From contig JAOTRX010000003.1 in the NCBI GenBank assembly GCA_030247675.1, positions 1 through 64,000 of the forward strand: a stretch of 64,000 bases of DNA, in the 5' to 3' direction. Source of the DNA: Desulforhopalus sp. GTDB taxonomy: Bacteria > Desulfobacterota > Desulfobulbia > Desulfobulbales > Desulfocapsaceae. The notes beneath the pieces are model-generated. The model ran no database searches. It was not told where the DNA came from and saw nothing but the letters and a program-made list of their open reading frames with translations. Shown here piece by piece: positions 55,359 through 64,000 of the stretch (positions within the stretch are counted from its first letter, which is position 1; each line of letters starts with the position of its first letter). The position numbers and the translations under genes are program-made.

Positions 55359-57706
55359 GGGGTGGTCCTCTCATGGTGAATGATGGCTAAACCGATCTGC
55401 AGCATGCCCTGAAGCAGGGCCGGATCGGCGGTTTCGTCGAGAATTGCCTGACGGTTTTTAGTGATATATTGGCAGGCGGTCAGGTTGGGGGCGATGGCCT
55501 GCATGACCTGGCGGAGCCAGGGGTCACCCTCGCCTTCCAGGCGTCGGCAATCGTCCATCAGGACGGACAGGGATTCTTCAAGATAGCTGGCCTTCAGGCC
55601 GGTTCGGTAATAGCGCTCCATTGCCCCGTTGAAGATCTCGGCGGAAAAACGGAATGGCCCCTTTTTCCCCGGCAACTCACCCTGGACCCCGGCAAGGATC
55701 TTGGCAAAGGTCGATGCCGATTTGACCGTCAAGCGCTCGCCCAGGGATTCGAGGCGCTGGCCGAGATCCATCTCGGCCACCAGATCGGCGGCGTCGGTTT
55801 TAAGAAGGCGGAGCAGGGCGAGGTTATATTCGTCGTGGCGTACTCGGATGTAACCCCTGTATCTGCCGCTGCTGCGTTGCGAGGGGACGTCAGCGAGAAT
55901 CCTCTGGAGGAACCTGTTGCCGGTATTGGCACGGACATAGAAGGTGGGAATGCCGATGGCCTGGCCGAAAAATATCTGCCGCCGTTCGCTTTCAATCGAC
56001 GGCTGGTCGGGGATGTCGTGGTGCTTGATCCGCCCCGACAGGACGTAGCGGTAGGCGAGGGCGGTAATCAGATTCTGGATATCCACCGCCTCGGCCATGT
56101 CCTGCCGGAGGCTGTGAAACAGCGAGTAGCTGCGTCCCTCAAAACCGCAATAGCCCGAGACGGCGAAGATCCGCTGCCGGTAGGGCAGGTACATCGCCAT
56201 CCGCGTGTCAAAGATGCCCATCTCCGCCAGGTCATTCTTCAACCGCTCATGATTACCGGGCACACCGTTCAGGGCCGGGCTGGTCTCGGTCGACAGCAGG
56301 GTCACCAGATAATCGACGAGGCGAAAGTCGGGCACCAGGTCTCCCCGCAGGTGCAGGAGCTTCGCCAGGGTACTGTCCAGCCAGCGTGGACCGAAGGGGG
56401 TGACGGTCCTGCCGAGAAAGCCGATTTTGGCCTTCTTCTGCCATCTCCGCCAGATCATCCGCAGATGGGTGTAATCAAGCTCGTGGGGCAGGAAACCGAG
56501 GACTTTTTCCGGATGAAAATCACTGAAATCGAGGCGATAGGGGGCTGCGCTGTAAGTATTGACCAGCAGCGGCAGGAAGTGCTCAACGATCTTGATGACC
56601 AGGTCGCCGCAATATTTCTCAACCATCGGCGTAAGCGGCGAACCCGGGGTTTTCGCCATCTCGGACAGGATGTTGCTGCCGAGGGAGACATGGGTGCCGT
56701 TGTTGGCCAGGCAGGTATTGGAGGTGTTGGGCAGGACCATGAGGTTGTTGGTGATGATGCCGGCGTCTTTTAGTTTGCCGACGGTGTTGAGCTGACTGCG
56801 CGACAGGGTCCGGTGGCAGAGCTCCATATAGCGGTATTTTTCTTCGCCGCGGTTCCAGCCGGAAAGACAGGGACTGATGAACAGGTGGCGGTAGTAGCTG
56901 TCCGGGACGATGGTGTTGAGATGTTTCTGCCGCGACGGGGCGTGGGGCGCACAGTATAGCAGGCACCTCTGCCCTGATTCGGCGAGTCCCAGGGTGGTAT
57001 TGGCGTATTGGATGAGCAGCTGGCAGAAAAGCAGGGTTCGCGCCGATTCGGCGGCGGCCAGGTCGCCGACCCGGCCATGGCGGGCAACCGGGATGGTGAA
57101 GCTGAGAATCTCCGGCGAGGTGTTGTCGCTCAACATGTTGTCCATGAGGCTTTTGCCGGTGGCGAAGAGTTCCGGCGCCGGCATGGCGCTGCCGCTTATG
57201 GCGTTGGCGAGAGAGAGCTTGAGCAGGTAGCTGATCGGCAGGCGGAGCCATTCCTGGCCACGGTGGGTGCAGCGGAATCGGTGGAGGTCCGCCCGGGACC
57301 TTGATGACGGGCACGATTTATCGGCCAGGAAGTCGGTGGCCAGAAGCTCCTTACTCCAGGCTGTCAAGCGACTCTCCGGAAAGCGCACCCAGCTGTTTTC
57401 CCAGACCTTCGAGGTATTTTTATGGAGAAAGTCCTTCAGCGATTGCAGACAAACCGGTGACAGATCGCCTCGGGCGCTTCGTTTCACCACATTCTTAAAA
57501 TAGGTGGACGAGCCGATGGTGCTGGGCAGGTCGACATTCTCATGGTCGCCCTCGACCGCCACCTGCAGCTCAAATTCCATGCCGACGCTGCTGTCTCCGC
57601 CGGTAAATGGGGTAGGGCCACCGGGGGGCAGCGCGGTGAAGAAGCGCTGCAGGTCTCTTTCAGGGGAATTGCCGATGGTCGTCGAATAGAGGTTCATAAT
57701 CTTCAT
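55355..57706 (-). CDS. Large uncharacterised protein of the PSD operon
   Basis: 783 residues, soluble, no signal peptide or membrane helix. The N-terminal DSSVGMEFELQVAVEG vaguely recalls the GxExEF start of glutamate-cysteine-ligase-type enzymes, but no full motif set follows. Other distinctive segments are LGSNILSEMAKTPGS and GNHERLKNDLAEMGIFD. The stop overlaps the decarboxylase start. I do not recognise the family. ATG at 57706 is chosen; a second ATG lies at 57697. Confidence 0.7.
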   Translation of the reverse strand: MKIMNLYSTTIGNSPERDLQRFFTALPPGGPTPFTGGDSSVGMEFELQVAVEGDHENVDLPSTIGSSTYFKNVVKRSARGDLSPVCLQSLKDFLHKNTSKVWENSWVRFPESRLTAWSKELLATDFLADKSCPSSRSRADLHRFRCTHRGQEWLRLPISYLLKLSLANAISGSAMPAPELFATGKSLMDNMLSDNTSPEILSFTIPVARHGRVGDLAAAESARTLLFCQLLIQYANTTLGLAESGQRCLLYCAPHAPSRQKHLNTIVPDSYYRHLFISPCLSGWNRGEEKYRYMELCHRTLSRSQLNTVGKLKDAGIITNNLMVLPNTSNTCLANNGTHVSLGSNILSEMAKTPGSPLTPMVEKYCGDLVIKIVEHFLPLLVNTYSAAPYRLDFSDFHPEKVLGFLPHELDYTHLRMIWRRWQKKAKIGFLGRTVTPFGPRWLDSTLAKLLHLRGDLVPDFRLVDYLVTLLSTETSPALNGVPGNHERLKNDLAEMGIFDTRMAMYLPYRQRIFAVSGYCGFEGRSYSLFHSLRQDMAEAVDIQNLITALAYRYVLSGRIKHHDIPDQPSIESERRQIFFGQAIGIPTFYVRANTGNRFLQRILADVPSQRSSGRYRGYIRVRHDEYNLALLRLLKTDAADLVAEMDLGQRLESLGERLTVKSASTFAKILAGVQGELPGKKGPFRFSAEIFNGAMERYYRTGLKASYLEESLSVLMDDCRRLEGEGDPWLRQVMQAIAPNLTACQYITKNRQAILDETADPALLQGMLQIGLAIIHHERTTP

Positions 57707-57817
57707 GGGGCAAGGGTATCCCGGGGATATGAGGGTCACGCTAGAAGATTGTAAGAAAATGGTTACGGCCGGGTGGCAGGCGAGGTGACGGGATATTTAT
57801 CGATTGTGCCGGCAAAT

Positions 57818-57846
57818 TTGAGTAGATGACAAAGAAGTGATATAGT
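57818..57846 (+). promoter_or_regulatory. Sigma-70-type promoter of the RRM gene
   Basis: TTGAGT, 17-bp spacer, TATAGT, about 50 bp before the start codon. Confidence 0.6.
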
Positions 57847-57896
57847 CATCAGTGAGGCATGGGTCAGATGTTCATTCATGAACAAAGGAGAAAGGA

Positions 57897-58295
57897 ATGA
57901 AGATTTACGTGGGGAATTTGTCGTACGGCGTCACTGAGGAAGAATTGCGGCAGGCCCTCGAGGCCTATGGAACGGTGAGTTCCACCGCCATAATTAAGGA
58001 TAAAACGACCGGGCAGTCAAAAGGCTTCGGTTTTGTGGAAATGGAGTCGGAGGCCGAAGGCAAGGCGGCAATAGAAGGACTGAACGGCAAGGAATTGAAA
58101 GGCCGGGCAATTGTGGTCAATGAGGCACGGCCGCGACCGGAAGGCAGCGGCAGCCGTGGCGGTGGCCGTGGCGGCCCAGGCGGTGGACGCAGTGGCCCCG
58201 GCGGCGGTAGGGGTGGCTCCGGCGGCGGCCGGGGAGGACCAGGCGGCTCGGGAGGATATCGGGGTGGCCAAGGGGGCGGCCGTTCCCAGGGGTAA
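57897..58295 (+). CDS. RRM RNA-binding protein with Gly/Arg-rich tail
   Basis: 132 residues. One RRM (1-80) with RNP2 IYVGNL and RNP1 KGFGFVEM, then a 50-residue RGG-like tail (GGGRGGPGGG repeats). This is the bacterial glycine-rich RRM type, often cold-induced RNA chaperones. AAGGAGAAAGGA precedes the ATG, and the untranslated leader is about 45-50 nt. Confidence 0.92.
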   Translation: MKIYVGNLSYGVTEEELRQALEAYGTVSSTAIIKDKTTGQSKGFGFVEMESEAEGKAAIEGLNGKELKGRAIVVNEARPRPEGSGSRGGGRGGPGGGRSGPGGGRGGSGGGRGGPGGSGGYRGGQGGGRSQG

Positions 58296-58398
58296 TTTCC
58301 ATCGAAGTCAAGCGTTTTACCAATACCATCAGCTGCCACCTTGTCCTTGTTGCCGTACCGGACGGCAGCTGTCCTGTCCCGTTTGCCGGGGTTGAACT

Positions 58399-59031
58399 AT
58401 GACCGTCGCGCAAGGTATTGTCCTTGCAGTCCTGTGGATGAGCTGGTGTGCCGTCCACAGCCTGTTGATCGACACCTCGGTGAGCAGCTGGGTGAAGGTC
58501 CGGCAGCCTCGCCTGGTTTGCTGGTATCGTCTTCTTTATAATGGACTGGCGCTTGCCACATTTCTGCCCTTGGCGGCCTACACCCATCTGCTTGACGGAG
58601 GGGTGGTATTTCGCTGGCCGGGGTGGGGCGGGGCATTGGCGCGGATTCTCTTGCTGGGCACTGCCTTGCTGCTTTTTCGGGGAGGAGCGAGGCTTTATGA
58701 CTTCCGGTCTTTTTTGGGTATTGATCAGCTGCGCCAAGGAAATTCATCGGTGCTGCTCAGTACCAATCATGGTTTTCTGCCCGTCGGCGTCTTCGGCATA
58801 ACCCGCCATCCCTGGTATCTCGGCAGCTTGTTGACTATCTGGTCGGTTTTCGAAAACTATCCCCAGCCAATTGTAATCGCCGCCGGTATCCTCAGCCTGT
58901 ATCTGGTGATTGGCACCCTGCTGGAAGAGCGGAAGATACTCCACGAGTATGGCGACAGTTATCGCCGCTACCAGGGGCAGGTATCGATGCTTTTCCCCTG
59001 GAAATGGCTGAAGAAATTGCTGACCGGGTAG
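58399..59031 (+). CDS. Isoprenylcysteine-carboxyl-methyltransferase-like membrane protein
   Basis: 210 residues with about five helices. GITRHPWYLGSLL and a final LEERKILHEYGDSYRRYQ are the ICMT/PEMT-type SAM-binding pattern. Substrates of bacterial members are mostly unknown; lipids are plausible. It stands alone, convergent with the chemoreceptor gene. Confidence 0.8.
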   Translation: MTVAQGIVLAVLWMSWCAVHSLLIDTSVSSWVKVRQPRLVCWYRLLYNGLALATFLPLAAYTHLLDGGVVFRWPGWGGALARILLLGTALLLFRGGARLYDFRSFLGIDQLRQGNSSVLLSTNHGFLPVGVFGITRHPWYLGSLLTIWSVFENYPQPIVIAAGILSLYLVIGTLLEERKILHEYGDSYRRYQGQVSMLFPWKWLKKLLTG

Positions 59032-59083
59032 TGCCACAGCCGGTTTGAATTCAGGCTATGGGGTTTGAAGGTCTGGCAGGAAA

Positions 59084-59112
59084 TTCCCGGCCGGGTTTAC
59101 CCCAGCCGGGAA
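59084..59112. terminator. Terminator between convergent genes
   Basis: TTCCCGGC and GCCGGGAA pair around a 13-nt loop; on the minus strand TTTCC follows. Confidence 0.6.
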
Positions 59113-59125
59113 GGGCGAGCCGGGA

Positions 59126-61288
59126 TTAATTAAACTTGTAGCTCGATACCAGTTTTTTGAGGGATTTTGCCAGGAAATCCAGGGAGCTGGAGTTCTCCTT
59201 GACCTGGTTGGCGCTTTTACTCATCTTGTTACTTGCCTTGTTCATCTCGGCGATGTCCTTGGCAATCATCTGCGATACCAGGGAGCTTTCCGCGACATTG
59301 TGGTTTATCTCCTGTACGCTCATCGAGATCTGGGCGACGTTTTGCGAAATCTCCTTGGCGGTCACCGATTGTTCTTCAACCGCTGTGGCAATGGTGTTAA
59401 CGATCTCCGAGTTCTCGCCAACGACTTGGCTGATATTTTCGATAACCCGCACCGTCGCCGAGGTGGTGCTCTGGATGGAATCGATACGCTCCTTGATCTT
59501 GTCGCTGGCATTGGCGGTCTGATTGGCCAGGTCCTTAATTTCATTGGCAACAACGGCAAATCCCTTGCCTGCCTCGCCGGCTCTTGCCGCCTCAATCGTC
59601 GCATTGAGGGCGAGGAGGTTGACCTGTTTCGAGATATCCGAAATCGTCTCCAGTACCGTGGTGATCTCCTTGGCGGCGGTACCCAGCGCGTCAACGCTTA
59701 CCGAGGCTTCGGATGACTGCTTGACGGCATTGTCGGTGATGGCCCTGGCTTTTTCCGAGGTCTCGGCGATTTCGTGGATCGTCGAGGTCATTTCCTCGAT
59801 GGCCGAGGCCACCGCGTTGACATTGGCCGCAGCCTGATCAACGGAGCTTGCCACTGTCGACATATTGGCCGACATCTCTTCGACGGCTGCGGCGGCGGTA
59901 TTCGACTTGCCGAGGGTTTCATCGGCGACGGTGGTCAGGTCCGCGGATATGGTCGAGAGTGACCCTGAGGAGTTGTTGATTTCCTCTGATTCATGAGCGA
60001 TGTACCCGACCATGCCCTGCAGTTTGTCGGCGAAGATGTTGAACGATTTGGCCATGTCGCCGATTTCATCGTTGCTTTTGACACTGAGGCGGGCAGTGAG
60101 ATCGCCTTCTCCCTCGGAGATATCCTTGAAAAAGGCATCGGTTGCCCGGATTGGTTTGGCGATACTGGTGACGACAAAGACCAGCATTCCGCCGACCACG
60201 AGAACCATAACCGCGACTACGCTGATGATGAGGGTTTTTTGTTCGTCGATAACGCCATGAACACTTTCTCTTTGTTTGGCCATGGCCTTGTCTATATCAT
60301 CGACATAGATGCCGGTACCGACTATCCATCCCCATTCCTTGAAAAGCTGGACATAGCTCAGTTTGGCTACCGGGTCGGTTTCGCCGGGTTTTGGCCAGAG
60401 ATATTCGACAAAGCCCTGGCCGTCTTTCTTACACACCTCGACCATCTCCTTGAAGAGCAACTTGCCTTTTGGGTCGCGGTAATCGCTTTGGTCGATGCCG
60501 TTCATCGACGGTTTAAGCGGGTGCATGACCATCTTCAAGTCCGTGTCGAGGATGAAGAAATAGTCCTTGCCATCCGGGCCGAAACGGAGATTGCCGATCT
60601 GCTCCTTGGCCTGCTCCATGAAGTATTTTTCTGCCGTCTCAAGATAAACGCCGGTGCCGACCACCCAGTTCCAGGGTTTAAAGAGCCGGACGTAGGAAAG
60701 CTTGGGTACCGGCTTGTCCTTGCCGGGTTTTGGCCACATATAATCAACGAAGCCCTGGCCGTCCTTTGCACACACCTTGACCATCTCGTTAAAGAGAAAT
60801 TTGCCATTTGGGTCTTTGTAGGTTGACAGGTCATTGCCATCCATCTCCGGTTTCATCGGATGCATGACCATGTTCGGTTTCATGTCGTTTATCCATATGT
60901 AATTGTCACCGGCATAGCGCATGTTTTTGATGATTTTCAGGGCCTGTTCCTTCTTCCAGCTGTCGGTCTGGCCGGCCTCATCGTAGATGGCCTGGATCGC
61001 CGAAAAGGCCAGATTGACGACTGACTGCAGCTCGTTTTCATAGGCCTTGGCTATCTTGGCGGGGTCGTGGGCGGTTTTGTACTGACTGGAGAGGATTTCG
61101 AAGGTGTTGCGGACAAGATCGGTGAGCTTCTCCTTTTTATCGTTTTGCATCGTCGAGTTGATGATTTCCAGCCCCTGCTTGCCCTGGTTCTCGATACCAT
61201 TGATGCTCAGGAAGAGAACTACACCACCAAAGATAAGAAAGAACGGCAAGCTCACTCCCAGGATTTTCTTCGTGATGGTTAATTTCAT
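59126..61288 (-). CDS. Methyl-accepting chemotaxis protein with duplicated Cache module
   Basis: 720 residues. One helix (about 8-30), a periplasmic region with two copies of a Cache unit (NDMKPNMVMHPMKPEMDG and DTDLKMVMHPLKPSMNG mark them), a second helix near 350, HAMP, then the signalling domain with LLALNATIEAARAGEAGKGFAVVANEI. The repeat of IKD/YLWPKPG and VGTGVYLE/VGTGIYV shows an internal duplication. Ligands of this sCache type are often short carboxylates. ATG at 61288 has AGGAGG seven bases upstream. Confidence 0.92.
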   Translation of the reverse strand: MKLTITKKILGVSLPFFLIFGGVVLFLSINGIENQGKQGLEIINSTMQNDKKEKLTDLVRNTFEILSSQYKTAHDPAKIAKAYENELQSVVNLAFSAIQAIYDEAGQTDSWKKEQALKIIKNMRYAGDNYIWINDMKPNMVMHPMKPEMDGNDLSTYKDPNGKFLFNEMVKVCAKDGQGFVDYMWPKPGKDKPVPKLSYVRLFKPWNWVVGTGVYLETAEKYFMEQAKEQIGNLRFGPDGKDYFFILDTDLKMVMHPLKPSMNGIDQSDYRDPKGKLLFKEMVEVCKKDGQGFVEYLWPKPGETDPVAKLSYVQLFKEWGWIVGTGIYVDDIDKAMAKQRESVHGVIDEQKTLIISVVAVMVLVVGGMLVFVVTSIAKPIRATDAFFKDISEGEGDLTARLSVKSNDEIGDMAKSFNIFADKLQGMVGYIAHESEEINNSSGSLSTISADLTTVADETLGKSNTAAAAVEEMSANMSTVASSVDQAAANVNAVASAIEEMTSTIHEIAETSEKARAITDNAVKQSSEASVSVDALGTAAKEITTVLETISDISKQVNLLALNATIEAARAGEAGKGFAVVANEIKDLANQTANASDKIKERIDSIQSTTSATVRVIENISQVVGENSEIVNTIATAVEEQSVTAKEISQNVAQISMSVQEINHNVAESSLVSQMIAKDIAEMNKASNKMSKSANQVKENSSSLDFLAKSLKKLVSSYKFN

Positions 61289-61659
61289 AGCTGTCCTCCT
61301 GATTGTGGAATCATCTTGTCCCCCCTCCTTCCGTTGATGCCGATGGTAATAGTTGTGTTGAGCAGCTTGTCTGCGCAAACTGATGCCGTATTCCAATTGC
61401 CAAATTCATCCCACAATGTGATTTCATCATAAAAAAAACGAAAACTCAAGGTGTTGTAAAAAAAAGAAAAAAGATGAACCGGGGAGGCACCTTGCCGGTT
61501 TCACGGGTCTTTTTTGGCAGAAAAGGGATTGAGCGGCAGGGAAATCCTGCCCTTTGGCTCGAGGGGACTGCTAGGTTGGCTGTGAGGGTGGAATTGCCGG
61601 CGAGTTGCTGAATCAAGCAGCTGGTCGGTTTGTAGTAAACATATGGCCTTGCGGGGCTC
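61289..61659. other. Intergenic region
   Basis: 371 bp between the chemoreceptor start and the kdsB stop. It holds a decayed dispersed repeat (61349-61384) and a small GGCAGG/CCTGCC hairpin at 61535-61551. No gene is evident. Confidence 0.5.
61349..61384 (+). repeat. Dispersed palindromic repeat, decayed copy
   Basis: ATAGTTGTGTTGAGCAGC, then TGTCTGCGCAAAC. The second half of the unit is lost. Confidence 0.5.
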
Positions 61660-62403
61660 TCAGCCCTGCAGCTGGCGGACGATAAGCTCCAGGTCCTCCG
61701 GCCGGTCGACGCCGAATCCCTGGTAATCGCTGAGGACGACGGTGATGGCGATGCCGGCCTCAAGAAAGCGCAGCTGTTCGAGCTTTTCAATCTCTTCCAG
61801 GGGGCTGGGGGGCAAGGAGGTAAAGGTTCTAAGGGCCGACAGCCGGTAGGCATAGATGCCGATATGCAGGAGATAATCGGTGTCGGTCTGGGCATCGTCG
61901 CGGATAAAGGGGATCTTCGACCGCGAGAAATACAGGGCCTGGCCCTTCACCGAACGAACCACCTTCACCCGGTCGGTATTTTCCGCCTGTTTGGCATCGA
62001 TGATCCGGGCAAGGGTCGTGACCTGGATCTCCGGATCGGCAAAGGGCTCGACCAGGCGGCGCAGCATATCCGGGTCAAGGGCCGGTTCGTCGCCCTGAAT
62101 ATTGACGATGACCGAAGAGTCTTCGAGGCCGAGGATCTCCGCCGCCTCCATGATCCGGTCGGAACCGCTGGGATGGTCGGGATTGGTCATCACCACCGGC
62201 ACCGCCAGCCTTTCCGCCGCATCGAAGATCCGCTGGTCATCGGTTGCCAGCCAGACCTTGGCGAGCAGCGGGCAACTGACCGCCCGTTCGTAGACGTGGT
62301 AGAACATCGGCTTGCCGAGGATATCGGCGAGCGGTTTACCGGGGAAGCGGTGCGATTTGTATCTGGCCGGGATGATGCCGTAACAGGGCGGGAAGGTGGT
62401 CAT
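61660..62403 (-). CDS. kdsB: CMP-Kdo synthetase (3-deoxy-manno-octulosonate cytidylyltransferase)
   Basis: 247 residues activating Kdo with [22 protein letters not shown] near the N-terminus, [11 protein letters not shown] and YAYRLSAL are KdsB motifs. It starts 1 bp before the waaA stop on the same strand, so the two are cotranscribed. Confidence 0.95.
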   Translation of the reverse strand: MTTFPPCYGIIPARYKSHRFPGKPLADILGKPMFYHVYERAVSCPLLAKVWLATDDQRIFDAAERLAVPVVMTNPDHPSGSDRIMEAAEILGLEDSSVIVNIQGDEPALDPDMLRRLVEPFADPEIQVTTLARIIDAKQAENTDRVKVVRSVKGQALYFSRSKIPFIRDDAQTDTDYLLHIGIYAYRLSALRTFTSLPPSPLEEIEKLEQLRFLEAGIAITVVLSDYQGFGVDRPEDLELIVRQLQG

Positions 62404-62404
62404 C

Positions 62405-63688
62405 TTAGTCTATCTCAAGCGTTTGAAGTTTTTCAATAATCTCTTGGCATACAAGCTTTGTGCCGCCCCTGCGCGGCTGGAAGAAACGGCGAACCTCCTC
62501 GATGACCGCAGCCCTTGGCCTGCCGCCGTCAATGGCCGCAAGCAGGGCCGTTGTCAGCGCGGTTTCATCAGCGACCTCTTTAACCAGGCCGGAGGTGACG
62601 ATCTCCCGGCCGACCCAGGCAAAGTTTTTCCAATAGGGGCCGATGATCGGTTGCAGGCCGAATACTAACGGCTCAAGGAAATTCTGGCCACCCAAATTTA
62701 CCAGGCTGCCACCGACAAAGGCCGCCGCGGCCAGGGCATAGGCCCCGGCAAGCTCCCCGAAGACGTCCCAGACGATGACTGTTCCCGGCTGCTGCCTTTC
62801 GAGCACCTGCGAGCGTTTGATCGCCGTGACGCCGGCAGCCTGCAACAGGTGGAGCCAGTGGTCGGCCCGTTCGATATGCTTGGGGAAGAGGCCGATAACG
62901 ATATCAGAGCGCTCAGCCAGCGTTGCGGTTATGGTTCGGAGAATCAGCTCTTCTTCCTCGCGGCGTACCGAGCCGAGGAGGACAAAGGGGGTGGCGGCTG
63001 GGAGGAGACCGGCGATGGGGGTGTCGGCATTGAGGTCGTCTTTTGGCTCGATGCGGTCGAACTTGATATTATTCATGAGGGTGACCCGCTCCCTGCCGAC
63101 GACACCGGCAAAACGGCCGCCGTCAAGCGGTGAGATGGCCCAGACCCTTTCCGGCCCGTAGTTCCGGAAGAAACCGCGGAAATAGCGGTAGGAGCGAAAG
63201 CTCTTCTCCGACATCCGGCCATTGATGAGCAAGACCGGCACATGGTTTTTTCGGGCCTGGATCAAGAAGCCCGGCCACAGCTCCGTCTCGACGATGACCG
63301 CAAGTTTCGGGGCAAACATGGCAAAGGCCCTGGCCATCAGCTGTGGCGCATCGAAGGGGAAATAGGCAATGGTGACTGCTAGGCCGTCTCCGGCGGGCAA
63401 CTGCGCCCGGCCTTTCTCCAGGCTGTCGACGCCCTGTTTGGTGCCGGAGGTGGCGAGTATCCGCAGACTCCGGTGCGGCGGGAGGGTCGCGGCAAGTTCC
63501 TGCAGGACCATATTAATCAGCAAGGCCTCGCCGCCCGAGGCCGCCTGGATCCACAGGTCAAAGGGCCCGGTTGCTGCGTCCCGCAGGGTTCGCTGTTCCC
63601 AGCCGAGGGCAAGCCGTGGCGAGCGGTGCAAAAAGGGCATGGCCAGGGACCAGGCAAGATTATAGAGAGGCAGGATCAATGGTATCAA
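62405..63688 (-). CDS. waaA: Kdo transferase (3-deoxy-D-manno-octulosonic-acid transferase)
   Basis: 427 residues, inner-membrane associated, transferring Kdo from CMP-Kdo to lipid [11 protein letters not shown] replaces the usual AASVGE around the acceptor-binding Glu, [10 protein letters not shown] and [15 protein letters not shown] are conserved, and [15 protein letters not shown] is the CMP-Kdo site. It is followed directly by kdsB, and its start lies 89 bp from the CDF gene end. Confidence 0.95.
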   Translation of the reverse strand: MIPLILPLYNLAWSLAMPFLHRSPRLALGWEQRTLRDAATGPFDLWIQAASGGEALLINMVLQELAATLPPHRSLRILATSGTKQGVDSLEKGRAQLPAGDGLAVTIAYFPFDAPQLMARAFAMFAPKLAVIVETELWPGFLIQARKNHVPVLLINGRMSEKSFRSYRYFRGFFRNYGPERVWAISPLDGGRFAGVVGRERVTLMNNIKFDRIEPKDDLNADTPIAGLLPAATPFVLLGSVRREEEELILRTITATLAERSDIVIGLFPKHIERADHWLHLLQAAGVTAIKRSQVLERQQPGTVIVWDVFGELAGAYALAAAAFVGGSLVNLGGQNFLEPLVFGLQPIIGPYWKNFAWVGREIVTSGLVKEVADETALTTALLAAIDGGRPRAAVIEEVRRFFQPRRGGTKLVCQEIIEKLQTLEID

Positions 63689-63776
63689 GGGTGCAGTCCA
63701 GGAAAAGGCAAGGGAGAGACGGCAAAAGGCAACCAGCCCAGGGTTGCGGCGATCCTAACGTGTTTGGCCGATGTTT

Positions 63777-64000
63777 TCAATGGGATTCTCCCTGGCCGTG
63801 GTCGGTGGCTATGCTCGACTTCTCGTCTCGCAGGTCCGGTTCGAAAAACGACCAGACGACCTGCGGGAAGGCCGCTTTTACCCGTTTTTCGCAACGATTA
63901 ATAGCTTCAATCATTGCCTGTTGATTGGGGTATTGCCGCATCTCCGCCTTCACCGCCAGCATGACATCGCGGCCGAGTTGCAGGGTGATGAGGTTGTAGA
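63777..64000 (-). CDS. Cation diffusion facilitator transporter, C-terminal end (partial)
   Basis: About 74 codons run from the right edge to the stop at 63777-63779. The visible part reads LQLGRDVMLAVKAEMRQYPN, then EAINRCEKRVKAAFPQVVWSFFEPD, matching the cytoplasmic dimerisation domain of CDF-type metal exporters. The membrane part lies outside the window. Confidence 0.65.
   Translation of the reverse strand, partial: YNLITLQLGRDVMLAVKAEMRQYPNQQAMIEAINRCEKRVKAAFPQVVWSFFEPDLRDEKSSIATDHGQGESH

Noticed and set aside
55469..56773. Plus-strand frame of 434 codons opposite the large unknown protein
   Set aside because: The minus frame is longer, overlaps its neighbours in operon style and has balanced composition; the plus frame looks like its codon shadow.

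Overview
The window is 64 kb of a Gram-negative bacterial chromosome. It carries Pal, LPS/Kdo genes (kdsA, kdsC, lptC, kdsB, waaA), a GatCAB amidotransferase, several HD-GYP and phosphorelay proteins, a PEP-CTERM protein and a fatty-acid/organic-acid catabolic block. This mix and the moderately high GC suggest a deltaproteobacterium (Desulfobacterota, perhaps Desulfobulbales). That assignment is inference; no rRNA or tRNA gene was seen.

Layout. 1-1.4 kb: the 3' end of a Gln-rich tandem-repeat protein, then pal. 1.4-6.2 kb (minus): an HD-GYP regulator, gatC, gatA, hisC, cmk. 6.3-9.8 kb (minus): modE-modA-modB-modC with a palindromic ModE-type operator. 10-18.4 kb: FAD oxidoreductase plus GT39-type glycosyltransferase, ybaK, a GH17-GT2 glucan synthase and a lytic transglycosylase. 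18.6-23.7 kb (plus): YqaA-like and YkgJ proteins, then pyrG-kdsA-kdsC-lptC. 23.6-28.5 kb: trmO, a divergent YchF paralogue, a thioesterase, a second YkgJ protein, an AMMECR1 protein and a FabH/OleA-type enzyme. 28.7-31.3 kb: a split phosphorelay (hybrid kinase, Hpt, receiver). 31.4-35 kb: rlmL and a GAF-HD-GYP protein. 35-44.2 kb: a CNB-CBS-DUF294 protein, a two-subunit Na+/solute symporter, an acyl-CoA synthetase and an acyl-CoA dehydrogenase, probably for uptake, activation and oxidation of an organic acid. 44.7-47.5 kb: a MocR regulator and gpsA.

47.7-51.7 kb is accessory DNA. It holds a transposase remnant, three AT-rich genes all reading away from an integron integrase relic (two frameshifts), and a well-formed attC site overlapping the stop codon of the integrase-proximal gene. 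This looks like a small decayed chromosomal integron. Its cassettes encode a zinc-ribbon/HEPN protein, an exported DUF4177 protein and a PEP-CTERM protein.

51.7-53.2 kb holds the most striking signal. A LysR-type regulator gene has an in-frame TGA at codon 198, exactly where many relatives have Cys and close to where OxyR has its peroxidatic Cys. The reading frame stays open for 97 more LysR-like codons. A perfect hairpin with a GGUC apical loop starts just after the TGA, as in bacterial SECIS elements. A redox-type C_GCAxxG_C_C gene is transcribed divergently. A selenocysteine-containing redox regulator is a serious possibility, with a simple nonsense mutation as the alternative.

53.2-57.7 kb (minus) is a three-gene overlapping operon: a large unknown protein, a phosphatidylserine decarboxylase and an Lgt-like membrane protein. 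57.8-64 kb: an RRM protein, an ICMT-like methyltransferase, a double-Cache chemoreceptor, kdsB, waaA and the end of a CDF transporter. A dispersed, intergenic palindromic repeat of about 54 bp (11 copies at 8 loci, three of them tandem pairs) is scattered from 17 to 61 kb.
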